A stretch of DNA of 64,000 nucleotides from Gracilaria gracilis (GCA_030374805.1 JARGSG010000184.1:547001-611000); one strand, 5' to 3'. Shown: positions 33,039 to 43,437, counted from the stretch's first letter. Numbers and translations are program-made. The notes: generated by a model from the sequence alone, not told the origin.

Positions 33039-33758
33039 CTAAGCCTCCAGAAGAGGATCACCGTCTTGGAAGATGGTGATCATTTCCTCCTGCCAGTATA
33101 CATCTCGATTGTCGTATACTTGTTGCGCCCCCTCGCGGGTGGCGAACTTTACCTCCGCGCTCGCCTCATCTACATCCGACCGTTTCCCAAACAAACTCAT
33201 TCCCACGACATCAACTTTCTCCCGGGCCAACATTGACAGCAACTTGTTCGTGTTGAACATTTGGCTGGAGAGGCCGCGGAGGATGAGCTTGTTGGAAGCG
33301 GCCGGCTTCCGAATGCCGCCACTGGCGCGCAAAGGCGAGCGCGGAAAACGACAATCCCTCCCGCCCGGGCTGCCATGGCGGGAGGCTGGCTGAGGCGATC
33401 TTGGGGGGGAGACCCTGGGCGAATTACTTCGGCTTCGGCTTCTTCGCCGGAGCCATCGCACGAGGGGCACAGAGCGGTACCCCTTGCTGCCCGCCAGGTG
33501 CTCAATCACCTCCAGCGGGAGCCACGGCATTGTCATGAGCACATCCCCCCCTTCGTCGACGTAGAGTTCTTCCTCCGAATCGGCAGAGGGACTCGGAGGG
33601 GGTGTGAGCCGTTCGTGCGCCGCCTCGTTTCGCCTCTCCCATCGATCCATGGGGACAGGAATGTATCCGTCTGCCCCCGCCTCCCCACACACAAATTCCA
33701 AATCCACTTCGGGGTCAGTCATGAAGACCTCGTCCCCCTTCGAAAAAACAAAATCCAT
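33039..33758 (-). CDS. Protein with internal repeat and RRM-like C-terminus (239 aa)
   Basis: The frame is open to 33896, but the first ATG is at 33758, which I take as the start. Two tandem modules of about 35 residues are visible: one at residues about 8-43 and one at about 67-101, sharing GD-V-MT-P, GY--VP--RW-RR. An acidic, Pro/Ser linker separates them. An SR-like stretch (RRSRSRSNS and PRVSPPRSP) follows. The last ~75 residues (KLILRGLSS... to ITIFQDG) have the length and hydrophobic pattern of an RNA-recognition motif, but the RNP1/RNP2 aromatic residues are not obvious. SR plus RRM-like would suggest RNA binding or splicing; this is inference. Confidence 0.6.
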   Translation of the reverse strand: MDFVFSKGDEVFMTDPEVDLEFVCGEAGADGYIPVPMDRWERRNEAAHERLTPPPSPSADSEEELYVDEGGDVLMTMPWLPLEVIEHLAGSKGYRSVPLVRWLRRRSRSRSNSPRVSPPRSPQPASRHGSPGGRDCRFPRSPLRASGGIRKPAASNKLILRGLSSQMFNTNKLLSMLAREKVDVVGMSLFGKRSDVDEASAEVKFATREGAQQVYDNRDVYWQEEMITIFQDGDPLLEA

Positions 33759-34619
33759 ACCGCTGTTGTTGTGGCGGTGTGCGATCAAAAAGAACAAATA
33801 CTCCGAGACGTAATTCGAAACGACCAGAGGGGCAGCCCCCTTAACTCTTGAAAGAAAGGTTGTGTGGAGAACGACGCAGAAGAAAACGGCTAACACAGCG
33901 ATGAGGAATGCTTGTGCGAAAAGGTGGGTATCTGGCGTCGGGGGGCTGCGACCAGAAAGGACATGGGATCATCGGGTTCTGAGAACCTGGTTTAAGTACT
34001 GCTTTGAATGTGTCTAGAATTGGATGTTCTTCATGCACATGTGACCTCTACTGACATTGGTAAGTGCGGGATGGACTGTGGGAAGTTCGTACTCTGTGAC
34101 GACTGGACTGATGGTGATCTCCATTGTTTCGGATGTTTTTTCTGGGCAACGGAGCTTCAAACACGCTGACAATCCCTTTGTTCGAGGTCAAAGAGTGACG
34201 TTTGACATGGGATGCTGAGCAATTTGATTGCAAGGCGTGATGCTCTGTCAGTGAATGAGAGACTGGAATAATGCTTCAGTGAATTAGAAGACAGATTAGT
34301 ACATGCGTGACTCCCATTTGTGAGTGTCGAAGCTTCGACGTGAAACATGATGTACTGCAATGCGGCAAACTCCATTTAGATTACCACATATGAAGTGATA
34401 CTTGCAAGTAATAAAGGAAATGTTGATACATGAACTAAAATCGAAACGTTGAGGGAGAATTTGTTTGGAGAATGAACGGAGCCTCATCAATCTTCGATGG
34501 TTTGTTTCTCGCTGTTCAGGTCAGAAATCGAGATCGGGCGTGACGTCATCATCCTAATGATGGCCACTCGCTGGCATGCAAGAATACAGCAAATACAGGT
34601 ATCGCACCTGTTCTCAGTC
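33759..34619. other. Non-coding stretch
   Basis: No supported gene. A TGACGTCA occurs at about 34540 without the GTGCGCCA partner. Confidence 0.4.
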
Positions 34620-34991
34620 GCCCGCAGGCGCGCAAGATCTCTGACAACGCACGTCGCAGGCGTGGACACGTCCCAATGGCTCATTGCTGTCGTCCTGTGT
34701 GTGCAGTCGCCACTTTTCGCGAGCTGCGCTCATCATTGCGACTGCAGCGAACATGCCACGAGCTCACTCAGTGTCCACCAATCTATCCATGCGCCGCTTC
34801 AACTACCGCCGACATCGTCGCCCCCAGAGCGGAAACGGCCGCTTCCACCGTGTTCGCCATGACGCCGGCGCTCCTCCAGCCGGGGAGTCATCCCATTCGA
34901 CACAAGCAGCGCTCGCAGCTTCTGCCCTTCATGCATTCACCACTCGTCGCTCGCCCCTTTGCAACCTGAGTCGTTTTGCTCCCTAATTCCA

Positions 34992-36355
34992 ATGAGTTCT
35001 ACCACATCAGAACGCCCATCTACACCATCTATCCGTAATGCTAATTCTGGGAACGCCGCCCTGGACATCCAACATTCCCGTCCAACGCTGCCACTTGCGC
35101 TGAATCGTCTCGCTGAACATCGTGTGACAGCAGACATGGACCAACCGCGCACTTTACCGCACGTCAACACTACTTCACCGCCTTTCATGACCCGCGGCCG
35201 GAAACGCAGCGCTGAGGAATCTGAGCTGCCTCTCTTGGATCCGGTTGCTCCTCGTCACCCTCGACCCGCCGACAACAGTAACGAAGCTGATCCTGCACCG
35301 CCACCTGGATTGTTACCCTCTACACCCAGCGCCGTCAACAACACGGCTGGTCCAATCGAAGTGGGAAGCCCGCTCCAGCCTACTTTCCCTCGCCGCCGAC
35401 CCGCCATCGAAAATGTGCAGAAGACCGAGAACTTGAGTGCGACGCACGGTACGTGCTCCCGTCTGCAGGGCTGACCTCTCCGCGCCGCGGGCGCAAGCGC
35501 ACCGCCGCCCAAGCCGAGCTGAGCCCCGCGGGTCAGCCCGCTCACCGTCGTCGCCGAGTAGGCGAAAATCATGTAGAAGCCTCCCACACGCTACCCATGT
35601 CGCCCGCTAGAGCGTCGGGCTCATCGACCCGCAGCGATGCTGTTGACATCGCCACGCTGGAGTACCGGCATAGGCGAGACCGCCGTCGACAGGAGATTCG
35701 CGAACGCCGCCGCCGTCGACGAGAAGCTCTCGCGAAGCTCTCGCGAACGGAGCGGAAGTGGTGCCACAGAGTGCGCTGGTCGATGTTGCCGATGTGCATG
35801 AAGATGCGCACTGGAACGCTGAGATTGCGCAGACCGTACACGCAAACCGCTTACCGACTTCGCCAGTTTGGCTACATGTCACCACAAACGCCAGTGTTGC
35901 TCGTCATGGGGACGTGCGTTGGGCGAGACAGTGAGCAAGTGGAGGTGCAGGAACCCACTCTCGTGGCGCCACCATTCGTTCAGCCGTCGATACCAGACGC
36001 TGTGGGAACAACCCACATTCATCAGGCCATCCAGCGTGACGAAGGGGAAGCGCGACCTCGCGTGGCGGCGCCGCAGCGGATCTATCTGGCACCGCAACCT
36101 GTGCAATCGCCGCCGGTGGAGCTTCGATTTCCGCCTCACCCCAACTTGGAAGTAGAGCAGGGGTCGTGAGTCCAAGAATCGTTGGATGCTGTTGAGACGT
36201 GGGAGGCGCAGGCGACAAACGATGCGGCGAGCGCCTCAAGCCAGGTACAGTTCGACTTGAAGGCGCCGCCCGAAATCTTCACTTCGTCGGTTGTGTGGTG
36301 GTCTGATTGGATAGGCGGTGGTACGGCGCACGGGCATGAGGAGGATGGCGGCTGA
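34992..36355 (+). pseudogene. Broken paralog of the Arg-rich gene at 22473
   Basis: Begins ATG at 34992 (MSSTTSERPSTPS versus MTSAAPERPSTPS) and follows the intact gene collinearly: the R-KRSAEE-ELPLLDP module, the second KRTA module, the EYRHRRDRRRQEIRERRRR helix and the RIYLAPQP region. Breaks: a frameshift near 35440-35460, another near 35745 restored near 35930, and TGA at about 36167 where the paralog has TGG, after which similarity continues to about 36350. Overall divergence is large. The 5' region from 34627 and the 3' flank to 36540 are also duplicated. Copia2 is inserted 200 bp downstream. Confidence 0.75.
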
Positions 36356-36550
36356 CGCGGAGCGGTGAAGAAGAGCATTGAAGAGATCTGGGAGATTTTG
36401 CGTTTCGTTTTGGATTTTTGAGCCGATGAAGCGACACGTTTCACACCGATACAACGACAAGTTGTGTTCCTCTCTTGAATTGCAAGTGCGCCAGTCATTT
36501 GTCATCCTCTCCCCTGACGTCATCGTCAACATGACGTCATAGTGAAGATT

Positions 36551-36555
36551 CTTCC
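36551..36555. repeat. Target-site duplication CTTCC of copia2, left
   Basis: CTTCC here and at 59234-59238 flank copia2, 22.7 kb apart because of nested insertions. Confidence 0.8.
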
Positions 36556-36621
36556 TATGGTATGGAGATCGTGAGGGAGTATGTGAGACGCGTGCGCAGA
36601 GGAGTACGGACGTCGACGCTG
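36556..36621 (-). repeat. Copia2 3' LTR, distal piece
   Basis: Matches 58944-59009 of the intact 5' LTR and ends in the Gy2 target duplication CGCTG (36617-36621). Confidence 0.88.
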
Positions 36622-36684
36622 TGTTGACTCGTCTAGATTCGCGTAGCGCAATGTTCGCAAAGAACAGAGAATGGGCACTCAGAG
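36622..36684 (-). repeat. Gy2 3' LTR, distal piece
   Basis: 63 bp matching 48318-48380 of the intact LTR, ending with the copia1 target duplication CAGAG (36680-36684). Confidence 0.88.
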
Positions 36685-36993
36685 TGTAGAAGCGGTGTTC
36701 ATGCTTACGGGACTAGTTGTTGCGCACGGGGCAAGAAGTAGGGCCGAAGGCGGGCACAGGCTGCCAGGAAAACTCTCTGAGGTTTCTTCCTTCTCTCTGG
36801 CGCCTTCTCGGGGTTCGCCAGAACAGCGAGCCCCTGTTTATTGTAGGCCCCCTCCCGAACGCGCCTCCAACCGCGAGGTGCGCCGGGAGGTGAAAGTGAT
36901 AGGACGCTCGTGGCGTCCTATCGCAGCGTAGTTAGTGACGGCTGTTGAACGGGGCCGCTGGAGCGGACCGGAACCGTGTCACAGCTGTCCACA
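36685..36993 (-). repeat. Copia1 3' LTR (309 bp)
   Basis: Begins TGTGGACAGCTGTGACACGG on the minus strand. It contains an internal hairpin (GATAGGACGC...GCGTCCTATC). The purine-rich tract GAACGGAAACGGCGGGTG lies immediately upstream. Confidence 0.9.
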
Positions 36994-37393
36994 CACCCGC
37001 CGTTTCCGTTCAACCTCCAGCAAACGAAAATAATTTGAGAAAAAACACACGGGTAGTTATGCGCCTGCGGCTGAGATGCAGTTGATAGATTGCTTGTCGC
37101 TCGCGCTCCACCTGCCGACCTTCTCCGACCTCCACTCTCACGCTGATCGTCGTGGAGGACGGCTCGTTGATCTGTAGGTTTATTTTGGCTACCTCCGCCG
37201 CGCCAGAAAGTGTTGCATCACTGACAGGCTCAGTCTGTCGACTGGTTGTGGCTCCAAGATCTTCAACTATTGGAAAGTAAGTAACTCGACAACTACACCT
37301 TTTCCAATACTCTTTTTCTTGCGTCATATAAGGCTAATCATCCAATCTACGGCTCTGAGGATTACGGACGACAGCCGAAGCTCAAAAAAGCCA
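36994..37393. other. Copia1 3' internal region upstream of the antisense gene
   Basis: About 400 bp without an ORF on the sense strand. It must contain the promoter and leader of the antisense gene; CATATAAGG at 37325 is a possible TATA-like element about 65 bp before its ATG. Confidence 0.45.
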
Positions 37394-38743
37394 ATGGTTT
37401 TGGCTTACACATTCCGCGACAGCTACGCAATGAACAACAGCACAACTAGGTATAGCACTCGTGCGAATAAAAGGTGCAAAATTACTAATTCCGTTATCAT
37501 TAAGCCCCACATGCTTGCAGCTCATGACGAGCACATGCGCGACGCTTTTTTTCCTTTAAAGCGGCGTGCGGATCAGTCTGCGATATCCCGTGAGAATACC
37601 GAGAAGAGGATCATGAATAACATTGCCACGATAAAGCGCGTGGATGAATGCGACTTTGAGTACTACACGTTCGAGCACTGCGACGGTGATCACATCACCA
37701 GGTACGCCACTGACATCGACCGCATCGCTGGGCGGCGTGTCAGAAAGTGGTGCCAAGCGCGGCCCAAGGTGCCTCTAGATCATGCGACGGCCGAGAGGTA
37801 TGGCCTTTACAACTCTGGCGAGGGCTCTTCTGAAGAGTGGATCATCGATGCAGTCATATACGTGGCGGAGGACCAGACCATACCAGCCGAGATTGGCGTC
37901 CGTCGTCTTGAAGGCGGGCGTTATTACGCGCACAAAAACGATGAGGCGTTTTGGGGCTGGTGCCGTATCGAGTTTGGTTCTCTCGGCGGGCCGGCGTTGA
38001 CCAATGCCCTCACTCGTCTCGGAGTGTGGAAGGGCGGAGTCCGAAAGGAATTGGACCGTGTCACCGGATTTATGAAGGCCGTGGCCATTGATGACGACAG
38101 GGTCGTTGACGCTCTGGATGCTCATTGCATGAGTCACCCTGGCGTGCCCGTTCGCGTTTCAAGTCCGGGCAGTCGTGGTCTAACTGAAAAGACCAAGCGA
38201 TTTGAGCTTCATGGCGCTCGCATGCTGGTTGCTAGGACGGCAAATCTGTGCCTGCAAAACTCGGTCGCGAATGCAATCGCCCGTGTTGTTGGGGAGGACT
38301 ATGCGAGGGAGAGGATGTACTCAGAAGTGATGCCTAGCATGCCGTCGTTTGCAGATGCAGCTGGATTGGCTATGGTCCATGCCGACAAGGTGAAGTTGGG
38401 GCGAGAGCACTTCGATTATCACAAGTATGGGGGGTACATCACGTATCTCTTCATGCAGGAGGAAGGCGTCTACCTTGTCCGCTTGAGAGCCAGGAACGTA
38501 GATCATGTGATCTGCATTGACTGTGACGAGGGAGAAGTGCTTGATTCCGTTGAGCGTTACCCTTTGAAGCTGTGTGAGTTCGTTATCAGGTGCTGCGCTG
38601 GGGATCCTGCTTTGTTCAATCTTATTCTGGAAATTCGACACGTACGCACTGTGCATCGTCGTGAAAGGAGTGAGAAGAATAAGAACAAAAGCGGGGCCGC
38701 GAAGCGTGCCAGGCGCAAGGCAAGGGCAAGTAAGGGCAAATAA
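37394..38743 (+). CDS. Antisense accessory protein of copia1, putative papain-fold cysteine peptidase-like (449 aa)
   Basis: An intact frame on the strand opposite to gag-pol, between the end of RNase H (38805) and the 3' LTR (36993). The first ATG in frame is 37394. Seen: a basic, Ser/Thr-rich N-terminus; a central region with GRYYAHKNDE and W-W motifs; a C-terminal domain with C286 in NLCLQNSVANA, H371 in DHVICIDC and D384 in VLDSVE; and a very basic Lys/Arg/Ala tail. The Cys - His - Asp order and spacing (85 and 13 residues) is that of papain-like folds such as C39-type or NlpC-like enzymes. The second copy, in copia2 (49620-50917), keeps all three residues. I recognise no named family. 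Function could be particle maturation, host-factor cleavage or DNA/RNA binding through the tail; all inference. It is unbroken although gag-pol of the same element is broken. Confidence 0.8.
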   Translation: MVLAYTFRDSYAMNNSTTRYSTRANKRCKITNSVIIKPHMLAAHDEHMRDAFFPLKRRADQSAISRENTEKRIMNNIATIKRVDECDFEYYTFEHCDGDHITRYATDIDRIAGRRVRKWCQARPKVPLDHATAERYGLYNSGEGSSEEWIIDAVIYVAEDQTIPAEIGVRRLEGGRYYAHKNDEAFWGWCRIEFGSLGGPALTNALTRLGVWKGGVRKELDRVTGFMKAVAIDDDRVVDALDAHCMSHPGVPVRVSSPGSRGLTEKTKRFELHGARMLVARTANLCLQNSVANAIARVVGEDYARERMYSEVMPSMPSFADAAGLAMVHADKVKLGREHFDYHKYGGYITYLFMQEEGVYLVRLRARNVDHVICIDCDEGEVLDSVERYPLKLCEFVIRCCAGDPALFNLILEIRHVRTVHRRERSEKNKNKSGAAKRARRKARASKGK

Positions 38744-38804
38744 GGAAAGATAGTAATATAAACAACAAGTAATGCCTTGCTTAGGACTGTGTGATTGAAT
38801 CTAG

Positions 38805-41800
38805 TTACTCTTTGGGTAGCTGCCCCTCGACCATTATAGTATTCAAGCCCTTAAACATGTGAGGGTTGATTTTCGTAAGGGCGTCAGCCGGGTTCCTGTG
38901 TCCCGGTATCCACTCTAGAGAGTTGATCTCACGGGCTTCAAAGGAGTCACGGAGACGCGCTACTGTGGGGCGGAGACGAAAGTCCTTCTGTTCGTGTAGT
39001 GTGGATATTGTGCTGTAAAGCCCAAACGAGTCTACTAACATCTGGAGGTTTGGTCTCGGACCCTGGCCCTGAGGATGTATAAGGTACGGCACCGTTTCAG
39101 CCAGATGGATGGCTCGGTCTGCCGTGTGGGCTGCGGCAAGGATTTCCGCTCCAGCAGAGGAGAATAAACCTCGGTTCTGCTTGGAGCTGTGCCAGTCGAG
39201 TACGTGGAACACATAGCGATCTCGTGAGGCGAATGAAAATCCGCACAGGAACCCTGTCTGTCCGTCGGAAGTGTTGCCTGATGCGGCATCGCTGAATGCC
39301 ATCACTCCCGCGTTGAAGTGGCGGGCAGACACGGGCTCAACAGAGGCTCTGTAGAAGAGAGTTGGCGACAGCGACTTCAAGTGGAGCAGAGCTTGGTTGA
39401 GTTGTCTTATATGAGAGACCTTGAGGTGAGAGACGTTTTGTTGCAGCTTGCTCGCCACTAAGGAGGCTTGTGGGAGAATGCCGTGACCTAGGAAGTTTAG
39501 CTTCCCGGTCAGTGCTTGGAACCGACGTAGCTCTTCTAGTGTGCACTCACTGTCCTGCTCCTTTTTGCGCTCATGACTGAGCTCAATCGGCTTGACGGTC
39601 GAGAGAAACTCCTCCATACTCAAGGAGACGCTGTAATCTGAATGTTGTTTGACAAATAAGCGGTTGAAGACAATGTCGTGTCCTTTGTTAAATCGGCCCA
39701 CATCGAACTTGGAAGAGATTTGTTGCCGAAAACGCTCCATGCGTTCGGGTTTTCCGGCAAATATCATGTCGTCGACGACTTTGGCTAGTGCCAACACGAG
39801 TTCGTCGCCTTCCCACATCAGGAAGAGTTGTAGGATTCCAGGGACGTCGACAAAGCCTATTTCAAGAAGCCATTGCTCCACGCAGAGTTGTCATAGCCGT
39901 CCGGACTCTACAAGTCCATAGGCTGGAGCGAGTGCTTCCAGACTTCGTCGGTGTAAGTGCTCCACCCACGCGGGGGGCGCATGTATATGTCTCGCTTCAA
40001 CTCTCCGGCTTGGAGGTAAGCCGACTTTACGTCCAGGGAGGCAATAGGTAAGTGGAACAAGGAGGATAGGGAGAGGAGCGTGCGGATTGTGGAAAACTGC
40101 GCCGTCGAGGAATCGAAGCGAAGGTCATCCTTCTCGCAATCCCTATTCCCATGGGGGACTAGGCGGCACTTTAGTTTCATGTTCTTCCCTTCACCGTCGT
40201 GTTTTACGACGAAGAAGTGGTGAGAGGAGATAAGGTTGGCATCCCTAGGGATGGACCGAATGGATACCGCATGATACGCTCCCTTCTCCTTATAGTTTTG
40301 CTTCTCCTTGGCAATAGATCCATCAAGTAGCCATCTCGGCGCGCCTTGGAGCTTGTGTTCCGTGAGTGGGTCATTGCCAAACTTGTCATAAAGCTGCTTC
40401 AAGATGGTTTGCTTGGCGGAGGCTAAGGATTCCTTTGGAGGAAGAGGAGTTCAGCATGAATCCAATTCGCCAATGTTTTTTGACGGTATGTTTAAAGGGC
40501 GAATGGCGGTTGCTCCGGCTAGATACGCGGAGCTCAGTGGATGTTCATCCCACTCTGCAAAGGCAGTGTGCATCTCCTGATCACCCTCGAGCAGTGGTGG
40601 CTCCTCTTTTATTTGAACGAGTGGGTTTGGCAAGGAGTCTGGGTGGTCTTGGTGCTGCACCTCTTCTGTTTCCGGAGGGTGTTGAGGTATATCCGTGTAG
40701 CCAAGCTCTATGCGCTCGAGTTCTTCGAGGAGCTGGGACTTCGGGCGTAGACGAAGGTCTTCGTACGCAACAGTGTACGAGAAACCGTGGAGGTCTTCTG
40801 TCGCCGAGACGATTACGAAGCGTTCATAGACCTCTTTAACAAACCCTAGATACCACTGTCCCCTCCTTGCGCTTTTCACAAAGTAATAGACAGGTGTCTT
40901 GGGAACAAGTAGTGTTTTGTCAAAGTGCTTTACGTCTTTGGTGCGTAAGAACGTATGCAGGGCTTGACGAGCTGCCTTTTCGTGGTAGGCATTGGCGAGA
41001 TCCTTCGTGAGCCTGGCCTTTGGCAGGCCTTGGAGTGCCGGCCTATACCCTCGAGCCAGCTCGAAACTGGATACGAACCTCGAACCTAGCAAGATATTCT
41101 TAAGGAATGTGGCTCTAGAGACCAATTCTTGGTCAGAGGGGCACTGTTGCTATCTAGGAGCCGTGAATTGTCTGTCTTTAACGAGGCGTTGGATCAGGAA
41201 TCTGATGGCCTCGTTAGAAGATTCGACGATTCCTAGCTTGTTGTGCCGTCGGGGTGGTCTAGGGCAAAATTTAATGCCATGCGAGATACACATTGCCCTG
41301 AACTCTTCGCAGTCGAATTCTGGGTCGCCCGAGAGTTCTGTAGGGGCTCCATGAGTTGAGATCCAATGGATCACAAAGCTTTCCTCAGTTTTTCTCATGT
41401 TCCTTGAGAGGCACAGCCATGCGACCGAGAACCCTGAGGCTGCATCCTTCATATGGAGGATTGGGAGGTTGCCGAGTTCGGCTACAAACATGAAGTCCAC
41501 TTGGACGTGCTCATTGAATTCTTTTAAGATACGAGAGAAGGAGACCTTCCTGGACGCTAGTGGGCGCCCAGTGCTCGCACATGTCGTACATGAATCAAAG
41601 GCGGATTGTAGCAGGGCTTCGAGCGTCTTTGTGAGAACTCCCGAACGGTGACAAATTCTCTTCATGTCCTTCGGGCGTAAATGGGTGTAGAGATGGAAGC
41701 GTTTTGCGAAACGCTCCTCATTCTTGATGAAATTTCCCTTGAAGGCAAGGTTCTTCGCATGGGTGAAGAAGGACTTAACTGATTAGGTGCAAGAAGGGAC

Positions 41801-42252
41801 GATGAGGAGTCTGGTGCGCTTCGTCAGTTCGGAACCGGTATGGTAGGTTTGGAGAAGGACAGGTTCGGAGTGGTTGCCCACTATACCTTGAGGGATACGG
41901 ATCTTGTTCTCCCGATTCAGGAGATCGGAACGTGGTAGTACATCGTTCCCCAACAAAATCGGTCCCCTACCGTCTACTACATAGAACGGTAGCAGGAAGG
42001 GGGTTCCGTTTTCGTCAGTGCCTTGAAATTTTCACATGGCAAAGGTTGGTGCGGCGTCTACGCATTCCTCCCCGAAACCATGGAGGAAGGGCTCGCAATC
42101 TAGCTCGTCGAGAACTAGTTCTGTCCCCAAGAAGACGCAGAGGTGTGCTATGGCGCACAAAGACCCTACACTCTTCGGGCAACCTGGATCGACGATAGGG
42201 TTGGCGTCTGCGAACGCGGGGAAAAGGTCAGAATAGGCTCCTTCCCCTGCAG
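38805..42252 (-). pseudogene. Copia1 pol (integrase, reverse transcriptase, RNase H), broken
   Basis: Minus-strand order: zinc-binding end and integrase core (41665-41150; CTTCAS, D in QVDFMF, D in SGDPEFD, E in GIVESSNE), integrase C-terminal region (41125-40451), RT (40402-39908 with KCRLVPHGNRD and VKSAYLQAG; 39881 onward with VVDDM, a variant of YVDD), RNase H (SDAASGN, HSSKQNR, AEILAAA, NPADALTK). An in-frame TAG at 41150 separates integrase core and C-terminus, and frameshifts interrupt RT near 40430 and 39900. Between about 42250 and 41670 the protease region has no open frame. Integrase-before-RT order identifies Ty1/copia. It ends 62 bp from the convergent antisense gene. Confidence 0.88.
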
Positions 42253-43120
42253 TTAGAGATGACTGCGTTGGGAGGGGTTGGAGCCTTTTCGAAAACCCTT
42301 GTCCGACTTAGCGGGGGCATCATGTTTGCCTTTCCCTTCCTTCACAGCACGAATGCGTTTCGTCTCATGTGACGGGCTTTGGCAATCATAACTTCCGCGG
42401 AGATGAGTCTTAGAGCCACAGTCGAAGCAGTACCCAGCCTCCCGCTCGGTCTTTCGTTTGTTTGACGGGCGGGAACGTGAAAAACTCAAGAACCGATGCA
42501 TGGGAACTCTTCGTTATCGACACTTCCGGCTCAGATTCGTCCTTTTGACGAGCTTCCGCCAGTGCAACAAGTTGCAACTTAGCGTTGGTTAACGTCTCCT
42601 CGCTCAGCAAAGCCTTGTTTAGGAGCGTTATTGCAAGGACCTCACTGACTTGAGAGGAAGTGGACAGTCCAACATGCATAAGGTGATCGGCTGCCAAGCC
42701 TCGGAAGCGAGATACGAAAGCGTTCAAATCTTCGCTGGGGCGACGTTTGCACTGAGTCACCTCGGTGAAGGATGAGATCAAGCGTGTTACAATCGCTATC
42801 GGAGGATCGACGGCAATGAGTTTGACGATGTCCTTGACTGCCTCAATTTGATAGTGGTGATTTAAATCGACAAGTTGCTTAGCCACTGCCTCGTCAATTA
42901 TAGATTTTTGTTCACGAGGTAAACCACGGTCATAGAAGTGACGAGCAAGAGTGGCGTAGACAGTTTTGTATAACCAGTCGGTGCCTTTTTCAGCGGCGGC
43001 TTGTATGGTTTCCACCCAACGGGAAACGTCGCGACGGTACTCTTGAAGGTCGCCTTCTGGATTAAACATCGGCGGATCGGTCGGTGAAAGTGGTTTGGAG
43101 GAACGTAAACCTGGGCCCAT
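42253..43120 (-). pseudogene. Copia1 gag with zinc knuckle, frameshifted
   Basis: The likely start is the ATG at 43120, which lies inside the primer-binding site (the frame is open further into the LTR). Gag is helical (KTVYATLARHFYDRGL, RFRGLAADHLMHVGL) and continues to about 42450, where a frameshift moves to the frame 42501-42253 carrying a knuckle-like CFDCGSKTHLRGSYDC and a basic tail. Collinear with copia2 gag (58938-57621). Gag would form the particle and bind RNA. Confidence 0.82.
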
Positions 43121-43123
43121 AAC
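43111..43123 (-). other. Copia1 primer-binding site, complementary to initiator tRNA-Met anticodon arm
   Basis: Directly next to the 5' LTR the plus strand reads CTGGGCCCATAAC, which equals the anticodon stem-loop of eukaryotic initiator tRNA-Met, so the element RNA is complementary to it over 13 nt. Drosophila copia and yeast Ty5 are known to use this internal region, and this matches that mode. Confidence 0.75.
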
Positions 43124-43432
43124 TGGGGAAGCGTTGTCCATGCTTACGGGACTAGTTGTTTCGCACGGGGCAAGAAGTAGGGCCGAAGTCGGGCACAGGC
43201 TGCCAGGAAAACTCTCTGAGGTTTCTTCCTTCTCTCTGGCGCCTTCTCGGGGTTCGCCAGAACAGCGAGCCCCTGTTTATTGTAGGCCCTCTCCCGGACG
43301 CGCCTCCAACCGCGAGGTGCGCCGGGAGGTGAAAGTGATAGGACGCTCGTGGCGTCCTATCGCAGCGTAGTTAGTGACGGCTGTGGAGGGGGGCCGCTGC
43401 AGCGGACCGGAACCGTGTCACAGCTGTCCCCA
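43124..43432 (-). repeat. Copia1 5' LTR (309 bp)
   Basis: Begins TGGGGACAGCTGTGACACGG on the minus strand and ends CGCTTCCCCA at the primer-binding site; same length as the 3' LTR. Confidence 0.9.
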
Positions 43433-43437
43433 CAGAG

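Larger units (their letters stand above)
36685..43432 (-). mobile_element. Ty1/copia retrotransposon copia1, inserted in the Gy2 3' LTR
   Basis: 6.75 kb, flanked by CAGAG (36680-36684 and 43433-43437); the intact Gy2 LTR has a single CAAAG there. Two 309-bp LTRs (36685-36993 and 43124-43432) in direct orientation differ at roughly 15 positions by eye. Internal gag and pol run on the minus strand; an intact antisense gene fills the space between pol and the 3' LTR. It is the youngest layer of the nest. Confidence 0.92.

Noticed and set aside
33759..33896. Upstream extension of the 33039 gene giving a hydrophobic, signal-like N-terminus.
   Set aside because: It has no ATG; the first Met codon is at 33758.
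34540..34547. TGACGTCA as a sixth copy of the recurrent motif.
   Set aside because: No GTGCGCCA partner or shared flanks, so only the 8-bp core matches.
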